64,000 bases of DNA. Source: Daucus carota subsp. sativus (lineage: Eukaryota; Streptophyta; Magnoliopsida; Apiales; Apiaceae). How positions within the stretch are numbered: position 1 is the first letter of the stretch; each line of letters begins with the position of its first letter. The DNA is taken from NCBI RefSeq assembly GCF_001625215.2, contig NC_030385.2, forward strand, positions 46,401,598-46,465,597. Reading direction: 5' to 3'. Made by a program: the position numbers and the translations under genes. Shown here one piece after another: positions 11,920 to 22,895 of this stretch. The notes below the pieces were generated by a model. It saw only the letters and a program-made list of their open reading frames with translations, made no database searches and was not told where the DNA came from.

Positions 11920-12044
11920 TGGTGTGGCCATGAGCACACAATAAGCACTAACTCCTATGAGTTTAATGCATTTTTATTGGTCATCCATCAAATCCACCGT
12001 ACTTATCAAATTTAGTGTATAATGTGTGCCCGTGGGCGCACACA
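11920..12044. mobile_element. Short palindromic-end MITE, copy 1 (125 bp)
   Basis: Both ends carry a near-palindrome of the type TGTGCCCATGGGCACA. The element is flanked by CTA on each side (11917-11919 and 12045-12047). A second copy at 16252-16389 has the same ends and the same CTA flanks. The interior includes 'actcctatgagttt' and 'tttttattggtca'. Family assignment is open, with PIF/Harbinger-like suggested by the 3-bp duplication. Confidence 0.65.
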
Positions 12045-12189
12045 CTAGAAAGACCCTTTAAATTTAGATCCTAAAAATTTATATAAAATTTAAGGTCTTG
12101 TAGCAAAAACTTAGTGGTTTCTAGGTTATATTTCAAAGATTGTTTCTCTCTTGAGCGCGACCCTTACAATATATGCTAAATTTTTACCC

Positions 12190-12598
12190 AATAAAAATGT
12201 CCCGTTGAAGTTGATATTTTTTTTATATTTTCACTATAATTTTTATTTATGAAATTATTTTTCTAAATTTTATTAAGGATTTTATTTCATTAGAGATGAT
12301 CTTAAAAACTAGATTAGTAATGACAATTTTATCAATTATGTGAGGGACTAGATGTAGCAATGACAATTTAATAGAAATGTTGGATACATATTATTTGTCT
12401 TTTCTATTAATCCCTGCGGTCTATCTGAGAAAAAAAAAAAATCACTTACGTCTAAACCCCAAATATCTCAGCACATCAGAAATTTCCTTGATTGATATTT
12501 CTTGTGGAACTAAAGACTCACATTGTGTGTATAAATACTGGTACATATTGTTGCCAGTAAGACATAGGAGTTGACACAGAGCTACTTGATCATTTGCC
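12190..12598 (+). promoter_or_regulatory. Promoter region of RLP1 (TATA box 12530-12537)
   Basis: A TATAAATA motif lies about 65 bp before the start codon. The tract from about 12190 ('atgtcccgttgaag') to the ATG aligns with 19630-20006 upstream of RLP2, including 'tagatgtagcaatgacaattta', 'cttgtggaactaaagactc' and 'gtgtataaatactggtacatattgttgccagtaagacat'. This shows the promoter was duplicated with the gene. Confidence 0.6.
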
Positions 12599-15335
12599 AT
12601 GGCAGCCTCACATAGCTTTAAACTCTTATTTTTCTTGTTTCTGCTACACTCTCTTCATATCATTACTGTCACTACTACTATGTTGTGCCACGATCACGAG
12701 AGATCCGCTCTTTTACATTTTAAACAGAGCCTTCCTGCTTCTTCTAGTTCATCTGCTTACTCAAAGACTGCATCTTGGAAGGCTAGCGGAAATAGTAGCA
12801 GGGATTGCTGCTCGTGGGACGGGATCGAGTGTGATGAAGCTACTGGTTACGTTATTGGTCTTGACCTCAGTAGCAGTCTTACAAATGCTACTCTTCACTC
12901 CAACAGCACCCTGTTTAGCCTTGTTCACCTTCAGAACCTAAACCTCGCAGAAAATAACTTCATGAACTCTTTAATCCCACCCGAGATCTCCCTTCTTTCA
13001 AGTTTGTCCTTTATAAACCTCTCAAACTCTTTATTTTCCGGCCAAATTCCACAAGAGTTGTCAGGAATGTCCAAATTGGCTTCCCTTGATTTGTCTAACA
13101 ACTATTTGTATGGAGACTTTCCGATTGCCATTTTCAATTTACCAGGCCTGCTTGTTCTTAATGTGAGTGGTAATCAAAATCTCCGTGGTTATCTTCCAGA
13201 GTTCAACAAAACAAGCCTCTTCAGGGAACTGAATATTGCTTTCACAGAATTCTCTGGTACCATACCGTTCTCAATTGGGAATCTGAACTCATTGACTAAG
13301 TTACAACTCATAAAATGCCACTTTTCTGGATCAATTCCGGCCTCAATTGGTAACATGACCGAACTTAATTTTTTATCACTTGCTTACAACATGTTTAATA
13401 AGTCAGATGATCTCTCTTGGGTTCAGAAGCTAACTAAACTGACTGTGTTAGACCTTGCTAAAACTAATCTATATGGTGACCTCCAACCATCTTTTGCAAA
13501 CCTCACCCAACTTACTATTCTTTCACTTGGAAATAATTCGTTTGTTGGTGAAATCCCATTGTGGCTGAGGAACATGACCCAATTAATGTATTTAGATTTG
13601 GGTTATAATGAACTAACTGGTCAGATTCCTCGCTCATTTTCTCAACTCAAGAACCTGGAATTTCTATCTCTTTCTCAAAATAACTTCACTGGTACAGTGG
13701 AGGCTGATATTTTTTTGAGTTCAAGAAACCTTGCCTTTCTCGATCTATCCGGGTGCCAGATAACGTCAAATTCCCCCCATCACTCTAACTTTAGTCTTCC
13801 AAAGCTTGAACTTTTGGTTTTGTGTTTTTGCAACTTAACAGAGTTTCCATACTTCCTGCAGTTTGCGAGTAACTTAAGGGCACTTTTTTTGGAAAAGAAT
13901 AATATTCATGGGAATATACCACACTGGATATGCAAGTAATAATTTGGAGTTTATTCACCTCGGTGATAACTTCCTAACAGGCTTTGAACGGAATTCAGTT
14001 TCTATTCAAAGTAAGAGTTTAAGATACATAGACATCGGCAATAATATGCTACAAGGGAATCTCCCAAATCCACCACCAAAAACATATTCCTACGTTGTGG
14101 GTAACAACAGAATAACAGGGGAGATTTCACCCATGATATGTGGTGTCAAGTCTCTAAAAGTACTAGATTTGTCAAGTAACAACATGGGTGGGCCAATTCC
14201 TCACTGCCTCGCTGATTCTTTGGAAGCCTTTTTTCTCCAAAACAACAACTTTTCTGGTACAATTCCTCAAACATACCCAAAAGAATGCGACCTGAAGTTG
14301 ATGGACATGAGTCAAAACCAGTTAACAGGGGAAGTTCCAAAATCATTGTCAAATTGTAAAATGCTACAGATTTTGGATCTGTCAAAAAATCAGTTGAAAC
14401 AAAGTTTCCCCACTTGGTTGGGAACTCTTCCACGATTACAAGTTCTTCTTCTGCATTTCAACATGCTTCATGGTGAGATTGGTAGTCCCAGGAGTCCTTT
14501 GGAGTTCCCATTGTTGCGCATTATTAATCTCTCACATAATGCTTTGACTGGTGCTTTGCCTGTGAATATCCAATTTTGGAATGTGATGAAAGTTGTTCGT
14601 ACAGGCACCAGACCATATATGGACACAGACTTGTATTTTACGGTTATTCTTGACCATTTCCATTTCACGTACGATTACCATCGTTACAGCTCAATGACTG
14701 TTACCAACAAAGGTGCAGAGAGGGAGTACAACAAGATTTCAAATATTTTCACTGCAATTGACCTTTCAAGTAACAAGTTCACAGGACAGGTTCCCGAATC
14801 TCTTGGAAGTCTAAAGGCTCTTCAGTTGCTCGACCTTTCAAACAATGATCTTACAGGTTCGATTCCTCCATCACTCGGGAACCTGACACAGCTTGAATCG
14901 TTGGACCTTTCACGTAACAAGCTCTCAGGAGTCATCCCTCAACAGTTAGCAGCGCAGCTCAACTTTCTCTCTTTCTTCAATGTGTCTCACAACCATCTAA
15001 CAGGTCGCATACCACAAGGCACGCAGTTCAGTACATTTGACAACAATTCTTACATTGGAAACTCGGGACTATGTGGATTCCCAGTATCTAAGAATTGTGG
15101 AGCACTGCAGTCACCACCTGATGACAACGAGGATGGTTCTGAGGAAGATAAGTTTCCAAGTGGATTTGATTGGTTATTCATATTACTAGGACTTGGAAGT
15201 GGGCTTGTTGTTGGCTTTGTTGTGGGAGACATTTCAATGGATAGACACCCCTGGCTGATTCGTCGGATTGTTCGGAAATTCGGCCGGACACAGAAGAAAC
15301 CTAGGATGCGGAGGAGGCAGATCATTCGGGCTTAA
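12599..15335 (+). pseudogene. RLP1: Cf/EIX-type leucine-rich-repeat receptor-like protein, frameshifted
   Basis: The single exon codes a signal peptide (MAASHSFKLLFFLFLL), an LRR N-cap (CHDHERSALLHFKQ ... CCSWDGIEC), about 25-30 extracellular LRRs, an island before the last LRRs (TNKGAEREYNKI), an LRR C-cap (GLCGFPVSKNC), an acidic spacer, one membrane helix (WLFILLGLGSG...) and a short basic tail with no kinase. Such proteins act at the plasma membrane with adaptor kinases such as SOBIR1 (family knowledge). Relative to RLP2 and RLP3, five bases are missing near 13929, so the frame from the start ends at 13939 and the rest reads in another frame (open from 13908 to 15335). Otherwise both parts are open, so the loss is recent, unless the line has an assembly error here. 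Confidence 0.88.
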
Positions 15336-15638
15336 GAAACAGGTTTGCTATGACAGGTACTTAAAATTGCGTTTCACAGTCTCTTTCATACATGTTTGGT
15401 TTTATGTAGTACTTAATGTCTTTCTAATATTCTCTTGTTGCAATAAGAAAGTCCTTGGACATGAATGCACACGAGATTCTTTTGCAGCTGAGATTCAGTT
15501 TTACGTACCACTCCTATTGATCACAACTTCATAACTGAGTCTGATTTGTTGGTTTCTTTAATTGATATAATTAAACATTTTGAGTTGGGCCAAGTATATT
15601 ATTTATTATTCAAATTTGTAATGCACAAACAGGAGAAA

Positions 15639-15871
15639 TTATGTGGGTGTTTGTGTACGGCTTAAAAGCCCAACTTCTGGTTTTATAAGTCAGAAGCACT
15701 TTTTCGTACCGTTTGTATAAAAAGTCAAGAAGCACTTAAAAAAAGCTAGGAATGCTAGCTTCTGTTTGAGGACTTCTGCTTATTTCCCAAACACTTTAAT
15801 CACTTATAAGTCTTAATTTGTTTCTAACTTCTACTCCACTTTTTTATTTTAAACTCACCCAAACGGTCCTT
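15639..15871. mobile_element. MITE-like element downstream of RLP1
   Basis: The ends GTGGGTGTTTGTGTACGG and the complement of GGACCGTTTGGGTGAG are imperfectly related. The interior has 'aagtcagaagcact' and 'aagtcaagaagcactt' motifs typical of a widespread plant MITE type. The boundaries and target duplication are uncertain. Confidence 0.4.
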
Positions 15872-15888
15872 ATATATTCTCTTCTACA

Positions 15889-16038
15889 CAAGGAGCTGCA
15901 CTATACTAACCAGGTTCCAGATTTGCTTACTAAAAAGCATGTTTTAATTTTTAGCAATCGTTGCTAAACTGCATTTTGGATTGTTCAGAAATTCGGAAGG
16001 AGAAGAAACCGAGGATGCAGCAGATCATTCTGGCTTAG
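15889..16038 (+). pseudogene. RLP 3'-tail fragment
   Basis: The stretch 15976-16038 repeats the final codons of the RLPs (nucleotide match to 'cggattgttcggaaattcgg ... agatcattcgggctta'), ending in a stop at 16036-16038. The leader 'acaaggagctgcactatactaaccaggttccag' is shared with the similar fragment near 23200-23364. These are left-over ends from unequal duplication in the cluster. Confidence 0.6.
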
Positions 16039-16251
16039 GGGACAGGCTTTCTAAGAAATGTTCTATATATGTTTTTTTTCCACGAAAGTTCTCTATATGT
16101 TTGGTTATATTTACTTTGTGTTCTTTTTAATAATCCTTTGTTGTATGTGTCACTGTAAAATATTCGAATTTACTTATAAAATAATTCTCAGTTATATTTG
16201 TCGCCCTGAACAATCAAATTTATTATAAGTTAATTAATAACGGTTTTTCTA

Positions 16252-16389
16252 TGATGTGCCCATGGGCACACAATAAACACTAACTCCTATGAGTTTGGTG
16301 CATTTTTATTGGTCACCTAATCATAAGTATGGATGGCCCTCCACCAAAACCATCAATTTTAGTGTATAATGTGTGCCCATGGGCACACA
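16252..16389. mobile_element. Short palindromic-end MITE, copy 2 (138 bp)
   Basis: The ends TGATGTGCCCATGGGCACA and TGTGTGCCCATGGGCACAC (complement at the right) are flanked by CTA on both sides. It is the same family as 11920-12044, with a slightly longer interior. Confidence 0.7.
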
Positions 16390-16893
16390 CTAGACAAACC
16401 CAATTAATAATATATCAGATTCTTGTTACCTCTTGGCTAGCTCTTCCATCGTGATTAATTCAAAATTTCTATATTATTAATTAATTAATCATCAAATATT
16501 CAGTATCCTAAAAATTGACCAACTAAAGAAAAATAATACAAAATTATGCTTTTTCGATTTTGCAAAAGTACTACTTTCCGATCAAGATGAACTCTATGCA
16601 ACTAAAAATGCATAAACCGTTTTTCGAGAAGAAGTTAGATTTGGGTTGTAAATCATGTAAAATATTCGATTGATTGCTTTTAGTTACAAAACGTTTTTTC
16701 GTAAATACTTTCGAGAAAAGTGAATATCAAATACAAAACTAAAAGGTAATACATTTTATAATTTATCTAATTTATTCTCTTCATTATATTTCACAATACA
16801 ACACATATAAAAGTCATACTTATACATATTATGATGTTTTATTTATTGGTCCATCTAAATTTTAAATATTTATATTCAAAATTTATCAGTGGA
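16390..16893. other. Gene-free AT-rich stretch
   Basis: No coding sequence or recognisable element ends are seen here. The sequence is strongly AT-rich with simple runs. Confidence 0.4.
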
Positions 16894-17346
16894 TCTATAC
16901 TATACTATAATAAGCCAACATGTGTATAATTTGTAGTCGTACAAATTTTTCGTTTGGTTATGTTTGTTTTGTTTGGTACTCTTTCTATAGAACTACAAGT
17001 CTACAATATATCAAGATTGTTAAACAATCTTAAATACTAAAAATACTCATCCTTTATTAAAAGACAAAAACTTTATCATTATCTTTTTTTTTTTTTGAGG
17101 AATTATCATTATCTTTTTAAATTTAATTTATAATTAGTTGAAAAAAAAGTGAAACTATTATTAGTAACATATATTAATACTAATAAATACTTATAAATAG
17201 ATGTATAACTTATAAAAGACAAATTGAAAGTCAAATAAAAAATTTATATAAAAAAGCGTGAATATTCTTAACTAATATTCTTTTTCTTATAAATAAAAAA
17301 TAAAGAATTATATACTCGTCCGTGTTTCGCACGGGTTAAAAGCTAG
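16894..17346 (+). mobile_element. Non-autonomous Helitron, 453 bp
   Basis: The element starts TCTATACTATACTATAATAAG after an A and ends AAAAGCTAG before a T, as Helitrons do. A hairpin (ccgtgtttcgcacgg, about 17320-17334) precedes the end by about 8 bp. The 5' end and 'ccaacatg' that follows it resemble the Helitron at 8199-10408. There is no coding capacity. Confidence 0.85.
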
Positions 17347-17464
17347 TGTTATTAATACACTACCTTCTCCTTATTTGCAAATATAAAGATGCTGCCCACT
17401 GCTCAGGGACCAAACTCCTTCATTTGCAAATATGTTAAAAAACTGTTAATAACATACTTACTAA

Positions 17465-17858
17465 GAGCATCTCCAACGGTGTTGGCTATAATCGTTGGCT
17501 AAATTAGACTTGTAAGATATTATGTAAAATTTGCTGAACCTGTAAGACATTTTGCTTCAATGATATTGGCTATACTGGTTGACTATAATTTAAAAATAGT
17601 ATGTTATTAATATTTTAGATTGTTAAAATAGAATATATCAATTTAATATGGTAATAAATGATGTGCAATTTTCTTACAGATTTCTTACATACCTGTAGAG
17701 GTTCGACAAATTTAGCCATCCATAGCGGGTTGGCTAAAATTATAGACAACGGGTTCACGTGGTTGGAGTGCTATTTTTTCAAGACGTTGGTTATATTTTT
17801 TAATTTTGGAATGCCAACTCATTTTTTAGCCAAGGGTTTTGTACGGTTGGAGATGCTC
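17465..17858. mobile_element. Tourist/PIF-Harbinger-type MITE, copy 3 (394 bp)
   Basis: The termini GAGCATCTCCAACGGTG and TTGGAGATGCTC are flanked by TAA on both sides. It is the same family and length as 11212-11605. Confidence 0.9.
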
Positions 17859-17872
17859 TAAGTAGTTTTATA

Positions 17873-18394
17873 AAAAAACCCTATTCTCTCTTTTCTCTCA
17901 GTTCTTGAAGTAGCCGCCTCTATAATCCGAGGGGCTTCCATCGGCTTATACCGGTGGAAAGCTCCAATCTTTTCTTCTTTTTAACAGTCTTTGTTCATCT
18001 TTTGCTTTTGTTGTTCATCTTTTGCTTTTATTCAATAAGTTTCCAATTTATTTGGGTTTTGTTTGGTCTCTCCTTGTGTGAGAGTTTGATTTTGATTTTC
18101 TTTACTGTTCGTCATGTCTGGGATTCCGGATTTGCAGGATTTTGATGGTGTTGATTTTCATGATGTTGATTCAGTGATGAAGGTTATTATAGTGATACAT
18201 CTATGGTCGATTGCTTAAAACAACAGTTGGAAGATTACAATATATATATATCTCTTCAAAAATTCGTTTGGTTGCCTATCAAGATGGAAGGATTCAACAA
18301 CGATATTATTATGCGTTTGTTCAATTTTGATCATGTATGTAGATGCCGTATGGTTTTTTATTATTGAATTATTTTCCTTGTTTAAAAAAAAAAA
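17873..18394 (+). mobile_element. Polyadenylated retroposon, copy 1 (SINE-like or LINE-derived)
   Basis: The element starts near 'aaaccctattctctc' and ends in a poly(A) run at about 18383-18394. It matches the inverted copy at 37596-38083 over its whole length, including 'gaggggcttccatcgg', 'aatttatttgggttttgtttgg' and 'cgtatggttttttattattgaatt'. It carries a short frame starting MSGIPDLQDF. I see no clear tRNA-type A and B boxes. It could be a 5' LINE fragment, a novel SINE or a retrocopied transcript. The target duplication is not clear for this copy. Confidence 0.6.
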
Positions 18395-18481
18395 CATACC
18401 CTACTAAGTAGAGTTCATGTCACGATTTAATCAGTAAATAACGAGCTTAGCATTTTCCCATTAATCCATGAGCAACCTAAA

Positions 18482-18580
18482 GACAGCTTGAATCGTAGAA
18501 CCTCTCGCAAAACTTGTTTTCAGTGTCTTCTCTCAGCAAGTAGCTGGACAACTGAATTTCTTCAAACTTTTCATTGTATT
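18482..18580 (+). pseudogene. RLP C-terminal LRR scrap
   Basis: At nucleotide level this matches the segment coding 'TQLESLDLSRNKLSGVIPQQLA' and 'LNFLSFFNV' of the RLPs ('gacagcttgaatcg', 'cagcaagtagctggacaactgaatttcttc'), with several disruptions. It is an old RLP relic between RLP1 and RLP2. Confidence 0.6.
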
Positions 18581-18784
18581 TTATACCTCTTCATTGCATG
18601 CTTGTTGCCTAATTATTTCATTGATCACGCAAGCCAATCACAAGCAATGGAGCAAATCCATAATCGACAACCCATTACCAACAAGACCGGTGCTCATCGC
18701 AGATGATAGTTCTGTGCAGGTTGTTCTATGATAATTTAGGTACCCATTGCTGTTAGTTCTATATATGTTTATAAAAAAAAACTA

Positions 18785-19060
18785 TTTTCTGACATAATTA
18801 TGTTTATTGTTTGGTATTTCAGACACAAAGTTTGATTTTGAAATAGAAAAAAGAGAGGAGAATCTTCAAAAAAAGATTTGTTATCTTGACTGGGTACGTA
18901 GACCCCGTGACATGCAATTTCCTGAACTGTTTCTGTGGAAAAATTAAACTTTCCTGGACAGTGTGATCAGAAAGACCGGCTCCAAGCCTTTCACAGTCCA
19001 TATATTCGGACACTAAACCCAACTTCCACAAGTCACATAAAATTTGTTGCACCTGTGAAT
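18785..19060 (+). repeat. Module X, diverged copy upstream of RLP2
   Basis: The segment shares 'ttttctgacata(a/c)', 'gaggagaatcttcaaa', 'gtacgtagaccccgtgacatgcaattt', 'tgtttctgtggaaaaatt' and 'gaccggctccaagcctttcacagtc' with the tract upstream of RLP3, and more weakly with the flanks of peptide copy 1. It has no convincing protein. Confidence 0.5.
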
Positions 19061-19189
19061 ATCTGTTATATTTTAGAAATATTTACACCATTATTATTTT
19101 AAATAAGATATATATATTTTAATATAACAAAAAATCTGTTAGACATCTTTTTGCAAGTGTTTAGAGTTTAAACATCACAAGATATGTTA

Positions 19190-20006
19190 TATTTTTATCC
19201 AATAAATTGTGGAGTTGATAATTTTTTGTATATTCTTTCTAAATTTTATTTATGAAATTATTTAGAGATGATTAATGTCTCGTTGGAGTTGATAATTTTA
19301 TTATATATTTTTTTACAATTTTTTGTTTATGAAATTATTTTTCTAATTTTAGTTAAGGATTTTATCTCATTTTGGAAACTATATTTAATAATTACAATTA
19401 TCAATATATGTGAGACTAGGTGGAGTATATAATGACAATTTTAAAAGACGATTTCATTACATGAAGCTAAAATTTGTAATTTGTCACTCCCTTGACCTAA
19501 AACAAGGAAAAGTCTTTTCAGTCAAACTTTGTAGTCGATCATTATTCAAAACAATAATGAAGCCCAAATTTCTGCATGAAGTTTCCTTGAGATTTCTTGT
19601 GCGCCAAAGTAGACTAAAGAATTGACATTGTCCCGTTAAAGTTTTTGATTTTTTATATTTTTTCTATAACTTTTATTTATGCAATTATTTTTCTATTTTA
19701 GTCAAGGGTCATTAGAGATGATTTTAGAAAATAGATTTAGTAATGATAATTTTATCAATATGTGTTAAGACTAGATGTAGCAATGACAATTTAATAAAAA
19801 TGTTATATACGGATTATTTGTCTAAATTTGTACTAATAGATTATAATTCAAAACAAACATAAACCCCAACTATCTCAGTACATCATAAATTTCCTTGATT
19901 TGATATATCTTGTGGAACTAAAGACTCCCAGTGTGTGTATAAATACTGGTACATATTGTTGCCAGTAAGACATTGGAGTTCAGACAGAGCTACTTGATCA
20001 TTTGCC
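19190..20006 (+). promoter_or_regulatory. Promoter region of RLP2 (TATA box 19938-19945)
   Basis: TATAAATA lies about 65 bp before the ATG, in the same context as RLP1. The block 'atgtcccgttgaag ... ttatttatgaaattattt' seen once before RLP1 occurs here in two to three diverged copies (about 19190, 19275 and 19630), so the upstream region has been expanded by local duplication. Confidence 0.55.
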
Positions 20007-22895
20007 ATGGCAGCCTCACATAGCTTTAAACTCTTATTTTTCTTGTTTCTGCTACACTCTCTTCATATTATTACTGTCACTACTACTATGTTGTGCCACG
20101 ATCACGAGAGATCCGCTCTTTTACATTTTAAACAGAGCCTTCCTGCTTCTTCAAGTTCATCTGCTTACTCAAAGACTGCATCTTGGAAGGCTAGCGGAAA
20201 TAGTAGCAGGGATTGCTGCTCGTGGGACGGGGTCGAGTGTGATGAAGCTACTGGTTACGTTATTGGTCTTGACCTCAGTAGCAGTCTTATACATGCTACT
20301 CTTCACTCCAACAGCACCCTGTTTAGCCTTGTTCACCTTCAGAACCTAAACCTCGCAGAAAATAACTTCATGAACTCTTCAATCCCACTGGAGATCTCCC
20401 GCCTTTCAAGTTTGTCCTTTATAAACCTCTCAAACTCTTCATTTTCTGGCCAAATCCCACACGAGTTGTCAGGAATGTCCAAATTGGCTTCACTTGATCT
20501 GTCTTTCAACTATTTGTATGGAGACTTCCCGATTGCCATTTTCAATCTATCAGGCCTGCTTGTTCTTAATGTGAGTCGCAATCAAAATCTCAGTGGTTAC
20601 CTACCAGAGTTCAACACAACAAGCCCCTTCAGGGAACTGGATATTGCTCACACAAAATTCTCTGGTACCATACCATCCTCAATCGGAAATCTGAAGTCAT
20701 TGAATAAGCTACGACTCAGAAATTGCTACTTTTCTGGATCTATTCCGACCTCAATTGGTAACATGACCCAACTTACTTATTTATCACTTGCATACAACAT
20801 GTTTAATAAGTCAGATGATCTCTCTTGGCTTCAGAAGCTAACTAAACTGACAGCGTTAAACCTTGCTGACACTAATCTATATGGTGACCTCCCACCATCT
20901 CTTGCAAATCTCAACCAACTTACTTTTTTATCACTTGCACACAACATGTTTAATAAGTCAGATGATCTCTCTTGGCTTCAGAAGCTAACTAAACTCTCTA
21001 AGTTAAACCTTGATGATACTAATCTATATGGTTACCTCCCACCATCTTTTGCAAACCTCACCCAACTTACTTCTCTTTCACTTGCACAAAATGGATTTGT
21101 TGGTGAAATCCCATTGTGGCTGGTGAACATGACCCAATTAAAAATATTAGATTTGGGTTTTAATGAACTAACAGGTCAGATTCCTCGCTCATTTTCTCAA
21201 CTCAAGAACCTGGAATATCTATCTCTTTCTAAAAATAACTTCACTGGTACAGTGGAGGTTGACATTTTTTTCAGCTCTAGAAACCTTGCCATTCTCAGTC
21301 TATCTGGGTGCAAGATAACGTTAAATTCCCCCCATCACTCTAACTTCAGTCTTCCAAAGCTTGAAATTTTATCATTGGCTCGCTGCAACTTAACAGAGTT
21401 CCCATACTTTCTGCAGTTTGCGAGTAAATTAATGGCACTTGTATTGCGCGGTAATAATATTCACGGTAATATACCACACTGGATCTGGAATGCAAGTAAT
21501 TTGGAGTTGATTGACCTTGGTGCTAACTTCCTAACAGGCTTTGAACGGAATCCGATTGCTATTCAAAGTAAAAGTTTGATATACATAGACATAAACAATA
21601 ATATGCTACATGGGAATCTCCCAATTCCACCACCAAATGCATATATGTACGTGGTGAACAACAACAGAATTACAGGGGAGATTTCACCCATGATATGTGG
21701 TGTCAAGTCTCTAAAAGTACTAGATTTGTCAAGTAACAACATGAGTGGGCCAATTCCACAGTGCCTCGCCAATTCTTTGAAAGCACTTTTTCTCCAAAAG
21801 AACAACTTTTCTGGTACAATTCCTCAAACATACCCGAAAGAATGCGACCTGAGAGTGATGGACATGAGTCAAAACCGGTTTACAGGGGAAGTTCCAAAAT
21901 CGTTGTCAAATTGTAAAATGCTACAAATTTTGGATCTGTCAAAAAATCAGATGAAACAAACTTTCCCTACTTGGTTGGGGAGTCTTCCACAATTACAGGT
22001 TCTTCTTCTGCATTTTAACATGTTTCATGGTGAGATTGGTAGTCCAAGAAGTCTTTCAGAGTTTCCGTTGCTGTGCATTATCAATCTCTCACATAATGCT
22101 TTGACCGGTGCTTTGCCTGTGAATTATATCCAGATTTGGAATGTAATGAAAGTTGTACGTAGAGGCATTGAACCATATATTGAGACATATGTCTACATTC
22201 CGTTTTCTCATGGAAAGTACCCTTATAGGGACATTTTCCTTTGTTACAGCCCAATGATTCTTACCAACAAAGGTGCAGAGAGGGAGTACAACAAGATTCC
22301 AAATATTTTCACTGCAATTGACCTCTCAAGTAACAAGTTCACAGGAAAGGTTCCTGAATCTCTTGGAAGTCTAAAGGCTCTTCAGTTGCTCGACCTTTCA
22401 AACAACGATCTTACAGGTCCAATTCCTCCGTCACTCGGGAACCTAACACAGCTTGAATCGTTGGACCTTTCACGTAACAAGCTCTCGGGAGTCATCCCTC
22501 AACAGTTAGCAGCGCAACTCAACTTTCTCTCTTTCTTCAATGTGTCTCACAACAATCTAACGGGTCGCATACCACAAGGCACGCAGTTCAGTACATTTGA
22601 CAACAATTCTTACATCGGAAACTCGGGACTATTTGGATTCCCAGTATCTAAGAATTGTGGAGCACCGCAGTCACCACCTGATGACAACGAGGATGGTTCC
22701 GAGGAAGATAAGTTTCCAAGTGGATTTGATTGGTTATTCATATTAGTTGGACTTGGGAGCGGGCTTGTTGTTGGCTTTGTTATGGGAGACATTTCAATGG
22801 ATAGACACCCCTGGCTGATTCGTCGGATTGTTCGGAAATTTGGACGAACAGAGAAGAAACCGAGGACGCGCAGGAGACAGATCATTCGGGCTTAA
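20007..22895 (+). CDS. RLP2: Cf/EIX-type LRR receptor-like protein, 962 aa, open
   Basis: A single exon codes a full RLP: signal peptide (1-~25), LRR N-cap with CHDHERSALL and CCSWDGVEC, a long LRR solenoid rich in N-glycosylation sites, an island containing TNKGAEREYNKI, four terminal LRRs, an acidic juxtamembrane stretch (DDNEDGSEEDK), one membrane helix (WLFILVGLGSGLVVGF) and a basic 30-residue tail without kinase. Two features set it apart from RLP3. About two LRRs are duplicated in tandem (147-bp unit, first at about 20781 and again at 20928, with 'NMFNKSDDLSWLQKLTKL' in both), and the first Cys of the C-cap is Phe (GLFGFPVSKNC, codon 22632-22634). It is probably a membrane immune receptor that needs a partner kinase; the ligand is unknown. 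Confidence 0.93.
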   Translation: MAASHSFKLLFFLFLLHSLHIITVTTTMLCHDHERSALLHFKQSLPASSSSSAYSKTASWKASGNSSRDCCSWDGVECDEATGYVIGLDLSSSLIHATLHSNSTLFSLVHLQNLNLAENNFMNSSIPLEISRLSSLSFINLSNSSFSGQIPHELSGMSKLASLDLSFNYLYGDFPIAIFNLSGLLVLNVSRNQNLSGYLPEFNTTSPFRELDIAHTKFSGTIPSSIGNLKSLNKLRLRNCYFSGSIPTSIGNMTQLTYLSLAYNMFNKSDDLSWLQKLTKLTALNLADTNLYGDLPPSLANLNQLTFLSLAHNMFNKSDDLSWLQKLTKLSKLNLDDTNLYGYLPPSFANLTQLTSLSLAQNGFVGEIPLWLVNMTQLKILDLGFNELTGQIPRSFSQLKNLEYLSLSKNNFTGTVEVDIFFSSRNLAILSLSGCKITLNSPHHSNFSLPKLEILSLARCNLTEFPYFLQFASKLMALVLRGNNIHGNIPHWIWNASNLELIDLGANFLTGFERNPIAIQSKSLIYIDINNNMLHGNLPIPPPNAYMYVVNNNRITGEISPMICGVKSLKVLDLSSNNMSGPIPQCLANSLKALFLQKNNFSGTIPQTYPKECDLRVMDMSQNRFTGEVPKSLSNCKMLQILDLSKNQMKQTFPTWLGSLPQLQVLLLHFNMFHGEIGSPRSLSEFPLLCIINLSHNALTGALPVNYIQIWNVMKVVRRGIEPYIETYVYIPFSHGKYPYRDIFLCYSPMILTNKGAEREYNKIPNIFTAIDLSSNKFTGKVPESLGSLKALQLLDLSNNDLTGPIPPSLGNLTQLESLDLSRNKLSGVIPQQLAAQLNFLSFFNVSHNNLTGRIPQGTQFSTFDNNSYIGNSGLFGFPVSKNCGAPQSPPDDNEDGSEEDKFPSGFDWLFILVGLGSGLVVGFVMGDISMDRHPWLIRRIVRKFGRTEKKPRTRRRQIIRA

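Noticed and set aside
12594-12941. Second-frame open frame of 115 aa overlapping the RLP1 start (also 20002-20349 and 25326-25613)
   Set aside because: It begins with TTG, not ATG, and its conservation follows from the RLP codons in the main frame.
14146-14433. Antisense open frames across the RLP genes (also 15050-15325, 22610-22885, 26892-27170, 27796-28071, 51041-51310 and 51564-51860)
   Set aside because: They are shadows of conserved LRR codons on the other strand, with no independent start context, leader or domain.
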